Assembly: GCF_011759365.1 (NCBI RefSeq)
Contig: NZ_JAARLZ010000013.1
Location: 1-64,000 of the forward strand
Direction: 5' to 3'
Source: Luteibacter anthropi
Lineage (GTDB): Bacteria; Pseudomonadota; Gammaproteobacteria; Xanthomonadales; Rhodanobacteraceae
DNA length: 64,000 nt
Below, one piece after another: positions 33,481 to 41,909 of the stretch. How positions within the stretch are numbered: the stretch's first letter is position 1; the number at the start of each line of letters is the position of its first letter. The notes under the pieces are model-generated. The model ran no database searches. It had not been told where the DNA came from and worked only from the letters and a program-made list of their open reading frames with translations. A program made the position numbers and the translations under genes.

Positions 33481-34722
33481 ATGTCTGGCAAAGGGATCAA
33501 GGGGAGCAGGCGTAAAGGTTCGTGGGTTCATGCGCTCGCAACGGTGGTCGCCGCTGTTGCGTGCACAGGGGCGTGGGCATCGCCCGATCCGGTTCCGGTC
33601 AACGTAGGCCAATGCAAGCCGATCGAATCGCAGGTGCTGCACGAGACCAGGAGTTACTGTGTGCATCTGCCGGCATCCTACGGATACCCGGGAAACCAGC
33701 AGAAGCATTATCCGGTGCTCTACGTGCTGGATGGCGAGACCTTTTTTGCCATGGCTGCCACCACCACCGACTTCATGGGAGGCGGGGCCAACGGCAATTA
33801 CGCCATACCTGAAATGATCGTCGTGGGTGTCGCCAACACCAAGCGCACGCGCGACATGAGCCCCACGCATAGCCTCAGCCATACGGGGGGCATCGGCGAC
33901 CTGAGTGAAAGTGGAGGTGGTACTGCCTTTCTGTCATTCCTGGAAACGGAGCTTGCGACGACCATCGACCGCGACTACCGGACGCAGCCCTATCGCGTCC
34001 TCGCAGGACATTCGTTCGCAGGCCTGGCTACGGTGAATGCCTTCCAGAGCCGGCCATCGGCTTTCCAGGGCTATATCGCCATCGATCCGTCGTTGTGGTG
34101 GGATAGCGAAGTCATGCTCAGCAAGGCGAAGGGAGCACCTCCGGCCGAGGGACATCAACGGCTTTACATCGCGCTTGCCAATACGGCAGCCATCAAGGGA
34201 CCGTTTGAAGGTATTGCGGCAGCCCATATGGGTGCCATCCATGCCTATGCTCAATTCATGTCGGATACGTCCAGCATGAAGGATCGCTTCAAGCTGGATT
34301 ACTTCCCCGACGAAGAGCATGGCTCCGTGCCGATGCTGGCGCTGTACAACGGGCTCAAGTTCGTCTTTATCGATTACAAGCTCACCTTCGCCAAGGGGCT
34401 GAATGATCCGGACAGCATCGGCAGGCATTTCGACAAGGTTTCCGAAACGCTGGGCTTCCGTTTTCTCCCGTCGGAGCAGGAAGTGAACGTCATGGGTTAC
34501 ATGGCGCTGCACGACATGAAACAGCCTGACAAGGCGATCAAGCTTTTCTCGCTCAACACGACCTGGTATCCGCAGTCGGCCAATGCCTATGACAGCCTCG
34601 CCGAGGCCTATGCCTCCACAGGCAACAAGGCGCTTGCCATAAAGAACTACCAGAAGGCGCTGGAGCTCAACCCCGGCAGCGATAACGCCCGGGCGTGGCT
34701 GAAGAAACTGACTACGCCCTAG
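33481..34722 (+). CDS. Secreted esterase D-like hydrolase with C-terminal TPR
   Basis: A 413-residue exported protein. After a signal peptide (about residues 1-34), an esterase-fold domain shows the nucleophile motif RVLAGHSFAGLATV and the typical RSYCVHLPASYG and PVLYVLDGETFF segments. The C-terminus (about 345-410) has tetratricopeptide-like repeats (SANAYDSLAEAYASTGNKAL, AIKNYQKALELNPGSDNARA). The fusion suggests a hydrolase that works with partners, perhaps on siderophore or carbohydrate esters; the substrate is unknown. The ATG at 33481 follows GGGGA better than the ATG at 33469. Confidence 0.82.
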   Translation: MSGKGIKGSRRKGSWVHALATVVAAVACTGAWASPDPVPVNVGQCKPIESQVLHETRSYCVHLPASYGYPGNQQKHYPVLYVLDGETFFAMAATTTDFMGGGANGNYAIPEMIVVGVANTKRTRDMSPTHSLSHTGGIGDLSESGGGTAFLSFLETELATTIDRDYRTQPYRVLAGHSFAGLATVNAFQSRPSAFQGYIAIDPSLWWDSEVMLSKAKGAPPAEGHQRLYIALANTAAIKGPFEGIAAAHMGAIHAYAQFMSDTSSMKDRFKLDYFPDEEHGSVPMLALYNGLKFVFIDYKLTFAKGLNDPDSIGRHFDKVSETLGFRFLPSEQEVNVMGYMALHDMKQPDKAIKLFSLNTTWYPQSANAYDSLAEAYASTGNKALAIKNYQKALELNPGSDNARAWLKKLTTP

Positions 34723-34729
34723 CATGCCC

Positions 34730-34802
34730 TTGTAGGAGCGCGCCTCGCGCGCGACCGGGATTCATCGGCTACGCCGGTCGCGCGCGAGGCGTGCTCCTAC
34801 AA
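34730..34802. repeat. REP-like inverted pair (family A), variant
   Basis: TTGTAGGAGCGCGCCTCGCG on the left pairs with CGCGCGAGGCGTGCTCCTAC on the right (one base change from the consensus). The repeat overlaps the 3' end of the following methyltransferase gene by about 6 bases. Confidence 0.82.
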
Positions 34803-35507
34803 AGTGGCCGGAGCGTAGGCGACCCAGCCACGGAAGGTGAAGCCGGCATAGAACAGTTCGACGTTCTCAAACCCGGCTTTTTCCAGTAGCGCTGCATCTT
34901 CTTCGGGGGACAACAACGGCAGACGGGCCTGGATGGCGGTGGCTGCATTCTTCGCATCGGCCTCCGGTACGCCGGACGCCGATGCAAACGCCGCATACCG
35001 TGCCAGCCAGCGACGTTTGCCCGACTCGTCACCCGGCACGCTATGGTGCGCAACCACGAAGGGCGCCCCCGGCTTCAGGCGACGACGCACTTCGCCCAGC
35101 GTATGCAGGCGCTCTTCGGCGTTGAGGAAGTGCAGGGTAAGCAGGCAGGTGGCGCCATCGAAAGGCCCCGCAGGAGCGGTATCGATATAGCCTTCCTGGA
35201 GCTCGACGCGCGATGCGAAAGGGCCCAGCGTGTCGCTGGCCAGCTTCAGCATCTCCGCGGAGGGATCGACGCCCGTAAAGCGCCAGCCTTCGTGCGCCTC
35301 GGCAAATGCCTTGAGCTCCAGGCCTCCGCCTGCACCGAGCACCAGCACATGGCCCGCCTGCGGTACCACTTCGGCCAGCAGCAACGTGGTCATCCGTTGC
35401 AGGCCGAGGAAACCAGGCACCTGCCTGACAGGGCCTTCAGCGTAACGGGCGACGGCCTTGGGGTCGGAGAAGGACAAGGTGAAGCTCCAGTGCGTGTGAT
35501 CCTCCAT
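34797..35507 (-). CDS. Class I SAM-dependent methyltransferase
   Basis: A 236-residue methyltransferase. Motif I is GHVLVLGAGGGLELKAFAEA (about residues 52-71), with an Asp/Val segment FTGVDPSAEMLKLA and the post-motif FDGATCLLTLHFLN. The small-molecule substrate is unknown. The start at 35507 (MEDHTHWSFTLSF) is the likely one; upstream in-frame codons to 35771 look non-coding. It is divergent from the dienelactone hydrolase-like gene. Its last bases are formed by a family-A repeat, so the C-terminal residues APATL are repeat-derived. Confidence 0.83.
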   Translation of the reverse strand: MEDHTHWSFTLSFSDPKAVARYAEGPVRQVPGFLGLQRMTTLLLAEVVPQAGHVLVLGAGGGLELKAFAEAHEGWRFTGVDPSAEMLKLASDTLGPFASRVELQEGYIDTAPAGPFDGATCLLTLHFLNAEERLHTLGEVRRRLKPGAPFVVAHHSVPGDESGKRRWLARYAAFASASGVPEADAKNAATAIQARLPLLSPEEDAALLEKAGFENVELFYAGFTFRGWVAYAPATL

Positions 35508-35643
35508 GCTAGCGCAGGGACGGCGGTGTCCGGGAGAGTGCACGTCGTTGTTGAAGGCCTCTGCGCCCCCGGTGACTTCCAGCAGATGTCCCGGTCCCGG
35601 CGGGAGCCTAGGCTGAGCTGTCGCCTCGCCCCGTGGACTATCT

Positions 35644-36858
35644 ATGAACCTTTTCGTTCGTTGGTGCCTGCCGGTAGCGGCGGCTTGTCTGGCGATGCCT
35701 GTATTTGCCCAGGCAGACACTTTTGTTTTTCTACAGAAACCCGGCACGTTACCTGTCGGGCTGCGTGTCATCGATCAGTATGATCGCTCACGTACCTTTC
35801 CTTCTGCGATCAGCAACGCTGGCAAGCCGTCAAAGGGCAGCTATCGGCCGTTGCAGACCTTGATCTGGTATCCCGCACGCCTCCATTCGGGAGCACCCAT
35901 GACGGTTGGCGACTACGCCGCGTTGGCGGATAGTGAACTTCGATTCGATGTACCCGACGCAAAAGGCAACAAGTGGCGTGAACAGCTTAAAGGTATGTCT
36001 TCCGTCGCCTTATGGGCGGTTCGTGATGCCGTGCCGGCGGACGGCCGCTATCCCGTTGTGATCTATGCGCCCAGCGACTCGTCAGTATCATGGGAGAACG
36101 CCGACCTGTGCGAGTACCTGGCCAGTCATGGCTATGTCGTGATCGCCAGCCCATCGATGGGGGAGGCGACGCGCGACATGACGGACGATCTGCCCGGCAT
36201 TCGTGCGCAGGCCCGTGATATCTCGTTTCTGGTGTCTTATGCCAGGACGCTTCCTGATGCGGATGTATCGAAGCTGGCTGTCCTGAGCTGGAGCTGGGGA
36301 GGCATATCCAGCGTATTCGCTGCCGCAAACGACTCACGTATTCGTGCGTTGGTATCGATGGATGGGAGTATGCGCTACTTCCCGGGGCTGGTTAAAAAAG
36401 CCGGGGACGTTCACCCGGAAAAGATGACGCTCCCCTTGATCTTCTTTACCTCCGAATACCCCAATTACCTGGAGGATTTCGAGGCGTTCTATGATGGGCC
36501 GGCCGAAGACCTGGCCGGGCCTAACGTACTTAACGCGTGGAAGCATGGCGATCTCACCACGGTGAACATGATCGGCATGTCGCATGGGGAATTCAGTTCG
36601 ATGTTCCAGCGGCGCAAGAGTGCCGAGCGCTTTGCCGAGGACCAGATCGCCGATTATGGGCGAGACGAGGCCAATCAAGGCTACGCGTGGGTGACCCGTT
36701 ACGTTGCCGCGTTTCTCGATGCCCGGTTGAAAGCCGATGCAGAGGCGGGAGCGTTCCTGGCGAGAACACCCGCGGCGAATGGTGTGCCATCACATTTCAT
36801 GTCGATCCGACGACGCCCTGCGCAGCCGATCAACGCCTTACCTGCCAGTGGCAGGTAA
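35644..36858 (+). CDS. Secreted dienelactone hydrolase-like alpha/beta hydrolase
   Basis: A 404-residue exported protein. A signal peptide (about residues 1-22: ...CLAMPVFAQ) is followed by an alpha/beta hydrolase domain: RPLQTLIWYPARL at the start, YPVVIYAPSDSSVSWENADL, then the nucleophile elbow KLAVLSWSWGGISSVFAA (Ser in W-S-W). GMSHGEFSSMF provides a candidate His. It probably cleaves an ester or peptide substrate in the periplasm. A perfect palindrome covers the stop codon (36837-36859). Confidence 0.82.
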   Translation: MNLFVRWCLPVAAACLAMPVFAQADTFVFLQKPGTLPVGLRVIDQYDRSRTFPSAISNAGKPSKGSYRPLQTLIWYPARLHSGAPMTVGDYAALADSELRFDVPDAKGNKWREQLKGMSSVALWAVRDAVPADGRYPVVIYAPSDSSVSWENADLCEYLASHGYVVIASPSMGEATRDMTDDLPGIRAQARDISFLVSYARTLPDADVSKLAVLSWSWGGISSVFAAANDSRIRALVSMDGSMRYFPGLVKKAGDVHPEKMTLPLIFFTSEYPNYLEDFEAFYDGPAEDLAGPNVLNAWKHGDLTTVNMIGMSHGEFSSMFQRRKSAERFAEDQIADYGRDEANQGYAWVTRYVAAFLDARLKADAEAGAFLARTPAANGVPSHFMSIRRRPAQPINALPASGR

Positions 36859-36859
36859 G
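36837..36859. terminator. Palindrome across the hydrolase stop codon
   Basis: CTTACCTGCCA and TGGCAGGTAAG are perfect 11-base inverted arms around a single G, with the TAA stop (36856-36858) inside. No T-run follows in either direction, so it may be a transcript-stabilising or weakly terminating structure between convergent genes. Confidence 0.5.
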
Positions 36860-36870
36860 CGGTGGCGCAA

Positions 36871-38394
36871 TCATCCAAACTCCGGGCCGTGTTTCCACAG
36901 TTCACTCAGGGGTGCACGCGTTGGCCCACACACGAAAATATCCGGGTTGTCTATGCTTTCCGTGTTCCGCACGCCCCACGAGTTGAACGTGTGGCCTGCC
37001 AGTCGACAGTCGAAGAAAAGTTCATCGACGCGCTCGGATGAACTCCCGACCACGATATAGGTGGAAGGCAGAGGATCAGGATAACCGCGCAGCCAACCCG
37101 AGTTGACCGCAGTGATCGGGCGTGGGAGGCCGTGTTTCTCTCCCAGCAGGGTGATGGCCCCGTACTCGCCATAGTTTCCCACCACGATGCCAAGATGCGC
37201 CCGCTGTTCGGCTGGCAGGGCGTCGCGAATGGCAACGACCTGCGCGACGATCTCCTCCCAGCCGATCTCCTCGCGCAAGTCATCGTTGTTGTTCAATACG
37301 TAGTCGCGCAAAGGGCCGCTCGATGCCAGCGGAACAATGCGTACGATGGCGAAAGCCCCGATCACGGCGACGCCCGCGAATGCCAGTGTACTGATGCTGA
37401 CATGCCATCCGGGGCGCAGCGAGCGAATCCAGCGATCACCCACGACGGCGCCCATGGCAAGCAGCATGGGATAAGCGCCGGCCATGTAGTAGTAGCGCCC
37501 CTGTGCCAGCAGGAACAACGCCAGCGGCACTACGTACATCCAGGCAAGCATGCGGTAGCGGCGGCTTCTGGCGTATGCAATCCATCCCGCGAGCCAGACT
37601 GGGGCGGCGAACAGGTTGACGTTTATCAGGAACTGGTCGCAGAGGAATCCTTCCGCGCGACCTATCCGGACATCGCGCTCATGGATGCCTTGCAGAAAAT
37701 GGTAGGAAATAAAATCGTGGCGGATCAGCCATACAAGATTGGGTGCGAAGATCAGTAGCGCGATGGCGCCGGCCGCCCAGAACCAGCGGCTCGTGATGTA
37801 GCGCCGTGCGTCGGTGAAGAGAACGCCTGCGAGGACGCCCGCCAGCTCGAATGCGATCGAGTACTTCGTTTGCAAGCCAAGGCCCGCAAAGACACCAATG
37901 GCCAGCCACCAGCGCGGCTCGTTGTCACGCAGCAGGCGTATGCTGGCCCACGCGATCAGCACCCACCACAGCAGGTCGAACGACGAATACTGAAACTCGG
38001 TGGCCTGGAAGATCGGCATGGGTGACAGCGCGACGGCGAGCGCGGTAAAGACCTGCGCCCGTCGTCCGCCGCCAAGGTCGCGCGCCATCACGCCGCTGAC
38101 GAAAATCACCAGGGTCTGGGCAATGACCGAAAATGATCTGAGGCCGACCAGTGAAATCCCGAACGCGTTCAGGCCCAGATATTCCAGTGCAGCGGTCAGG
38201 GGCGGGTAGGGTACGAAACCCCAGTCCAGATGCTTGGCATCGCTCAGGAACTGCCATTCATCCCGGTGGAATCCATACTGGCCATTGGTGAGCATGTGCC
38301 CCAGTCCGAAGAACAGGGCGATGGCCAGGATCACATAGGAGTCGTTGCGACGGCTCTGCGTTGCATCCTTTGATGAATCCATACCTGGCGCCAT
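36871..38394 (-). CDS. GT39-type glycosyltransferase, membrane protein
   Basis: A membrane protein of about 507 residues with 10-12 helices, typical of dolichyl/undecaprenyl-phosphate-sugar-dependent transferases (GT39/ArnT-like). The first loop has YGFHRDEWQFLSDA, placing an acidic Asp-Glu pair where the catalytic residues of this family lie. WGFVPYPPLTAALEYL and a C-terminal soluble region (about 375-507) follow. It would glycosylate a lipid or protein in the envelope. The start at 38394 follows AGGGA; alternatives exist at 38382, 38433 and 38448. Confidence 0.8.
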   Translation of the reverse strand: MAPGMDSSKDATQSRRNDSYVILAIALFFGLGHMLTNGQYGFHRDEWQFLSDAKHLDWGFVPYPPLTAALEYLGLNAFGISLVGLRSFSVIAQTLVIFVSGVMARDLGGGRRAQVFTALAVALSPMPIFQATEFQYSSFDLLWWVLIAWASIRLLRDNEPRWWLAIGVFAGLGLQTKYSIAFELAGVLAGVLFTDARRYITSRWFWAAGAIALLIFAPNLVWLIRHDFISYHFLQGIHERDVRIGRAEGFLCDQFLINVNLFAAPVWLAGWIAYARSRRYRMLAWMYVVPLALFLLAQGRYYYMAGAYPMLLAMGAVVGDRWIRSLRPGWHVSISTLAFAGVAVIGAFAIVRIVPLASSGPLRDYVLNNNDDLREEIGWEEIVAQVVAIRDALPAEQRAHLGIVVGNYGEYGAITLLGEKHGLPRPITAVNSGWLRGYPDPLPSTYIVVGSSSERVDELFFDCRLAGHTFNSWGVRNTESIDNPDIFVCGPTRAPLSELWKHGPEFG

Positions 38395-38593
38395 GAACGT
38401 TTCCCTGTAGGTCGTGTATGTCTTTAACGCCATTCCCCTGGGCGACAAGCCCGCCTCGGATACATGCCGAGGGACAGGTCGATGCTACCGTCATCGTGCA
38501 GTTACAGTATGGCGTGAGTGGAGAAACGTCCATATGACTTCCGACAGGCAAGTCCTGGCGGGGGGAGGCTGTCAATCCAATCGGTAGGGGGGA

Positions 38594-39157
38594 GTGGTGT
38601 CAGCAGATACGAAGCTTGAATGTCTTGTCGGTGGTGAATGGCTTGCGCATTCGTTTGCGCCGGTCTTTCACGTGCCTGATCGCGGTGCAACGAACAAGCG
38701 CCTGGTGGCGGGGGTGCCGGATGGCGATCCTTCCTTGTTCGCAGGCCTGCTTGGTTGCTTGTCACCGCCTTACTTCCTGCTCTATGTCCTGCATACACCT
38801 CGTGGTGAAGCGCAGCCCGGGCGATACCAGAGTCCAGCGCTTTCGCTGGAGCAGACGACCTCATTTATTGATCAATTCGGTACATTCCTTCGTGCGGATG
38901 CGCGATACGACCTCTGGGGTCATTCGCCGCACGACAACGCGACCGTGGTCTGGGACAGGCATAATCTGCTTTACGGCTATGGTCCGGTTGAGTTGTATCA
39001 GGCCCGATTGATCGACCTGGGATTCTCCATCGACGTCCCGGTCGTTCCCTCACCTCATCAACATTGCTACCGCCGGGATCTGGACAGCATGGCCAAGAGT
39101 GTCATCGAGGCTTTCGACTGGAGTTTCTCGGAACTGCGACCGGAGGACGAGCAGTAG
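38594..39157 (+). CDS. Hypothetical protein, 187 aa
   Basis: A soluble protein with no signal peptide: KLECLVGGEWLAHSFAPVFH at the N-terminus and FIDQFGTFLRADARYDLWGH and SVIEAFDWSFSELRPEDEQ further on. I recognise no family. Its aromatic, mixed alpha/beta look and isolated position resemble small immunity-type proteins, but nothing here supports that. It starts with a GTG at 38594 (a second GTG follows) after GGGGGGA. Upstream gap 38395-38593 holds only a short CCTCGG/CCGAGG hairpin. Confidence 0.65.
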   Translation: MVSADTKLECLVGGEWLAHSFAPVFHVPDRGATNKRLVAGVPDGDPSLFAGLLGCLSPPYFLLYVLHTPRGEAQPGRYQSPALSLEQTTSFIDQFGTFLRADARYDLWGHSPHDNATVVWDRHNLLYGYGPVELYQARLIDLGFSIDVPVVPSPHQHCYRRDLDSMAKSVIEAFDWSFSELRPEDEQ

Positions 39158-39342
39158 TGTGAGGTCCGCGCACTCACGGGATGGAAGATGGCGAGTCGTC
39201 TTTTTCACCGTAGCGTATTTTCAAGGGCAGTATCACATCTGCCCGGGCGAACGACGATAGACTCCGGCCTCGGAGGCTAACCGGTGCATGCCCCCGCTTC
39301 AGGTCGTATCCGCACCGTCATGCGCATATTGAGGGGAAGGGC

Positions 39343-39744
39343 GTGAGCAGACAGTTGTTCATCAATCTACCGGTCGTCGATGTGGCGAAGTCCCGGACGT
39401 TTTTCACTGCACTGGGTTTCGCGATCGATCCGCGATTCAGTGGGGACACCGCGGTGGCCGTCGTCATCAACGACACGACCACAGTGATGTTGCTCCCGCA
39501 CGAACGGTTCAAGGACTTCACGCCCAAGGCCATCTGCGACACGAGCAAGGCTGTTGAGGTGCTGTTTTCGATCGGGTGCGACAGTCGCGAGGAAGTAGAT
39601 AGCCTGGTTGCGAAGGCGCTGGCCGCTGGTGGAACCACCTATGACGAGCCGGAAGACCTTGGCTTCATGTATTCGCATAGCTTTATCGATCTCGACGGGC
39701 ATGGGTGGGGCGTGCTTCATATGAGTGGCTCGCCGGAGGGGTGA
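39343..39744 (+). CDS. VOC family protein (glyoxalase-like)
   Basis: A 133-residue VOC domain: VVDVAKSRTFFTALGFAIDP and a C-terminal HSFIDLDGHGWGVLHM with paired His residues that could bind metal. This group (the PhnB/YaeR-like 'glyoxalase-like' branch) has varied functions; the true activity is unknown. GAGGGGAAGG precedes the GTG start. A half-copy of the family-A repeat follows the stop. Confidence 0.83.
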   Translation: MSRQLFINLPVVDVAKSRTFFTALGFAIDPRFSGDTAVAVVINDTTTVMLLPHERFKDFTPKAICDTSKAVEVLFSIGCDSREEVDSLVAKALAAGGTTYDEPEDLGFMYSHSFIDLDGHGWGVLHMSGSPEG

Positions 39745-39764
39745 GAGGGGGGCGGTCCTCTGGG

Positions 39765-39791
39765 GCCGGTCGCGCGCAGGCGCGCTCCTAC
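39765..39791. repeat. Single family-A half-site
   Basis: GGCCGGTCGCGCGCAGGCGC followed by GCTCCTAC, the right-hand half only, with no facing left half. It lies just upstream of the proposed dusA promoter and covers its -35 region. Confidence 0.7.
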
Positions 39792-39797
39792 GGGGGT

Positions 39798-39806
39798 TGC
39801 TAAAAT
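39798..39806 (+). promoter_or_regulatory. Extended -10 promoter of dusA (possible leaderless transcript)
   Basis: TGCTAAAAT is an extended -10 element. Transcription would start 6-7 bases after it, at or next to the A of the dusA ATG (39813), so the mRNA may lack a leader. No convincing -35 box is present because the region is occupied by the repeat half-site. Confidence 0.5.
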
Positions 39807-39812
39807 GGGGGG

Positions 39813-40793
39813 ATGCAGCCTCTTGATCCCTCAGCATTTCGTCTGACCGTCGCCCCCATGATGGATTGGACCGATCGACACTGCCGGTATTTCCACCGGC
39901 TGTTGTCGCCCCATGCCCGTCTTTATACGGAGATGGTCACCAGTGCCGCGCTCGTACGCGGCGGCCAGCTGCGTCTGCTCGAACACAGCCACGAGGAGCA
40001 TCCGGTGGCCTTGCAGCTGGGCGGCAGTGACCCGGTGGAGCTGGCGCAGGCGGCGGTTCTGGGTGCACGGGCCGGCTACGACGAAATCAATCTCAACGTG
40101 GGCTGCCCGTCCGACCGGGTGCAATCCGGCAAGTTCGGCGCCTGCCTGATGCGCGAGCCGGCCCTGGTCGGCGACTGCGTGCGGGCCATGGCCGACGTGG
40201 TGGACGTGCCGGTCACGGTGAAGTGCCGCATCGGCGTGGACGACCAGGACGAGTACGCCGACCTCCAGCGTTTCACCGAGACCATGGTGGCCGCCGGGGT
40301 GACAATCCTCGTCGTGCACGCCCGCAAGGCCTGGCTGGAAGGGCTGAGCCCCAAGGAAAACCGCGAGATCCCGCCGCTCGACTACGAGCGGGTCTACCGG
40401 CTCAAGCGCGAGTTCCCCCAGCTCACCATCGTGATCAACGGCGGCATCACCACCGTGGAAGCCGTCCGCGAGCACCTGGCCCGGGTGGACGGAGTGATGC
40501 TGGGCCGTGCTGCCTACCACGATCCCTTCGTGCTGGCCCGGCTGGAGGCCGACCTCTGGGGCACGCCGTTGCCCGAGCGGGCCGACGTCCTGGAACGCAT
40601 GCGTATCTATATCGATGCCGAACTGGCCCGTGGCACCCAGCTCAAGCACATCACCCGGCACATCCTGGGCCTTTACCAGGGCGAGCCGGGAGCCCGCGGT
40701 TTCCGCCGGTTGCTGTCCGAGGGTGCACACCTGCCGGGGGCCGACTGGTCCCTGATCGAGTCGGCCCTGGCACCCTTCCGGCACGCGGCCTGA
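39813..40793 (+). CDS. dusA: tRNA-dihydrouridine(20/20a) synthase DusA
   Basis: A 326-residue FMN enzyme that reduces uridine in the tRNA D-loop using NADPH. The start LTVAPMMDWTDRHCRYFHRL, the catalytic-cysteine segment LNVGCPSDRVQSGKFGACLM and the C-terminal LYQGEPGARGFRRLLSEGAH mark DusA rather than DusB or DusC. It stands alone, with the PepSY-PhoPQ operon 78 bases downstream. The ATG is only 7 bases after an extended -10 element. Confidence 0.95.
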   Translation: MQPLDPSAFRLTVAPMMDWTDRHCRYFHRLLSPHARLYTEMVTSAALVRGGQLRLLEHSHEEHPVALQLGGSDPVELAQAAVLGARAGYDEINLNVGCPSDRVQSGKFGACLMREPALVGDCVRAMADVVDVPVTVKCRIGVDDQDEYADLQRFTETMVAAGVTILVVHARKAWLEGLSPKENREIPPLDYERVYRLKREFPQLTIVINGGITTVEAVREHLARVDGVMLGRAAYHDPFVLARLEADLWGTPLPERADVLERMRIYIDAELARGTQLKHITRHILGLYQGEPGARGFRRLLSEGAHLPGADWSLIESALAPFRHAA

Positions 40794-40870
40794 TTTCGTT
40801 CAGCTTCGGGCGGGTAGGCGCTCGGCATGATCGGCCCACTTGCCGAATGCACGCCGTGTCCACGACCGAC

Positions 40871-41161
40871 ATGAAAATCACGTTTCATCCGCTACTTTTC
40901 GCAGCGCTTTGCCTTGCCTCGCCGCTGGCCGCCCTGGCCCAGGAGTCTTCGCTGACCCTGGAGCAGGCGGTGAGCAAGGTGCAGAAAGAGACCGGGGGAA
41001 AGGTGCTGTCGGCGGATACGCGGCTCGTCGAGCGTGGCCGGATCACCGAATATCGCGTGAAAGTGCTCACCCTCGACGGACATGTGAAAGTGGTGCCGGT
41101 CCGCACTGAAACCGCCAAGCCCCTGGACATCGGTACCGGGGACAACAAGGAGAGACATTGA
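40871..41161 (+). CDS. PepSY-domain periplasmic protein of a PhoPQ-like operon
   Basis: A 96-residue exported protein: signal peptide MKITFHPLLFAALCLASPLA with cleavage after LAQ, then a PepSY-like domain (SLTLEQAVSKVQKETGGKVL and RGRITEYRVKVLTLDGHVK). Single PepSY proteins encoded before PhoP/PhoQ are seen in related genomes and are thought to modulate the kinase or protease activity. Its TGA overlaps the response-regulator ATG by one base. The start at 40871 was preferred over the ATG at 40847 because it exposes the signal peptide. Confidence 0.82.
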   Translation: MKITFHPLLFAALCLASPLAALAQESSLTLEQAVSKVQKETGGKVLSADTRLVERGRITEYRVKVLTLDGHVKVVPVRTETAKPLDIGTGDNKERH

Positions 41162-41853
41162 TGCGTATCCTGCTCGTTGAGGACGAGGCCCCGCTGCGCG
41201 AGACCCTCGCCGCGCGTCTCAAGCGCGACGGTTTCGCCGTCGATGCCGCCCAGGATGGCGAAGAAGGCCTGTATCTCGGCCGCGAGGTCCCGTTCGACCT
41301 GGCGATCATCGACCTGGGCCTGCCCAAGCTGTCGGGCATGGACCTGGTAAAGGCCCTGCGCGAGCACGGCCAGCGCTACCCGATCCTGATCCTCACTGCC
41401 CGTGGCAGCTGGCAGGACAAGGTGGAAGGCCTGAAGCACGGCGCCGACGACTACCTGGTGAAGCCGTTCCACGTCGAGGAACTGCTGGCTCGCATCAACG
41501 CGCTGGTCCGTCGCGCCAGTGGCTGGTCCAAGCCGGTGCTGGCCTGCGGTCCGATCAAGCTCGACACCACGGCACAGACGGTCACCGTCGAAGGCCGCCA
41601 GGTGGACCTCACCAGCTACGAGTACAAGGTGCTCGAATACCTGATGCTGCATGCCGGCGAACTGGTCTCCAAGGCCGACCTCACCGAGCACATCTACCAG
41701 CAGGATTTCGACCGCGACTCGAACGTGCTGGAGGTTTTCATCGGCCGCCTGCGTCGCAAGCTCGATCCGGAAAGCGCGCTCAAGCCCATCGAAACCGTGC
41801 GTGGCCGTGGCTACCGCTTTGCCATCCCGCGTAACGAAGCGGACGAAGACTGA
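41161..41853 (+). CDS. phoP: OmpR/PhoP-like response regulator
   Basis: A 230-residue regulator: receiver domain with Asp51 in FDLAIIDLGLPKLSG and Lys in ADDYLVKPFH, then an OmpR-type winged helix-turn-helix (about residues 130-225; DLTSYEYKVLEYLMLHAGEL). PhoP-like members control Mg2+, cation or peptide stress genes. Its partner kinase follows 56 bases downstream, preceded by the PepSY gene in the same operon. The symbol is based on the arrangement and on similarity to PhoP, not on a known function here. Confidence 0.88.
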   Translation: MRILLVEDEAPLRETLAARLKRDGFAVDAAQDGEEGLYLGREVPFDLAIIDLGLPKLSGMDLVKALREHGQRYPILILTARGSWQDKVEGLKHGADDYLVKPFHVEELLARINALVRRASGWSKPVLACGPIKLDTTAQTVTVEGRQVDLTSYEYKVLEYLMLHAGELVSKADLTEHIYQQDFDRDSNVLEVFIGRLRRKLDPESALKPIETVRGRGYRFAIPRNEADED

Positions 41854-41909
41854 CCTGTCCCCGGCGGCGCGGCCTTGCGCCGTGCCGCCGGCGAGGTGAA
41901 CCTGCAGGC

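Noticed and set aside
38594-39157. Immunity protein of a polymorphic toxin
   Set aside because: The look of the protein suggests it, but there is no toxin, Rhs or VgrG gene nearby.
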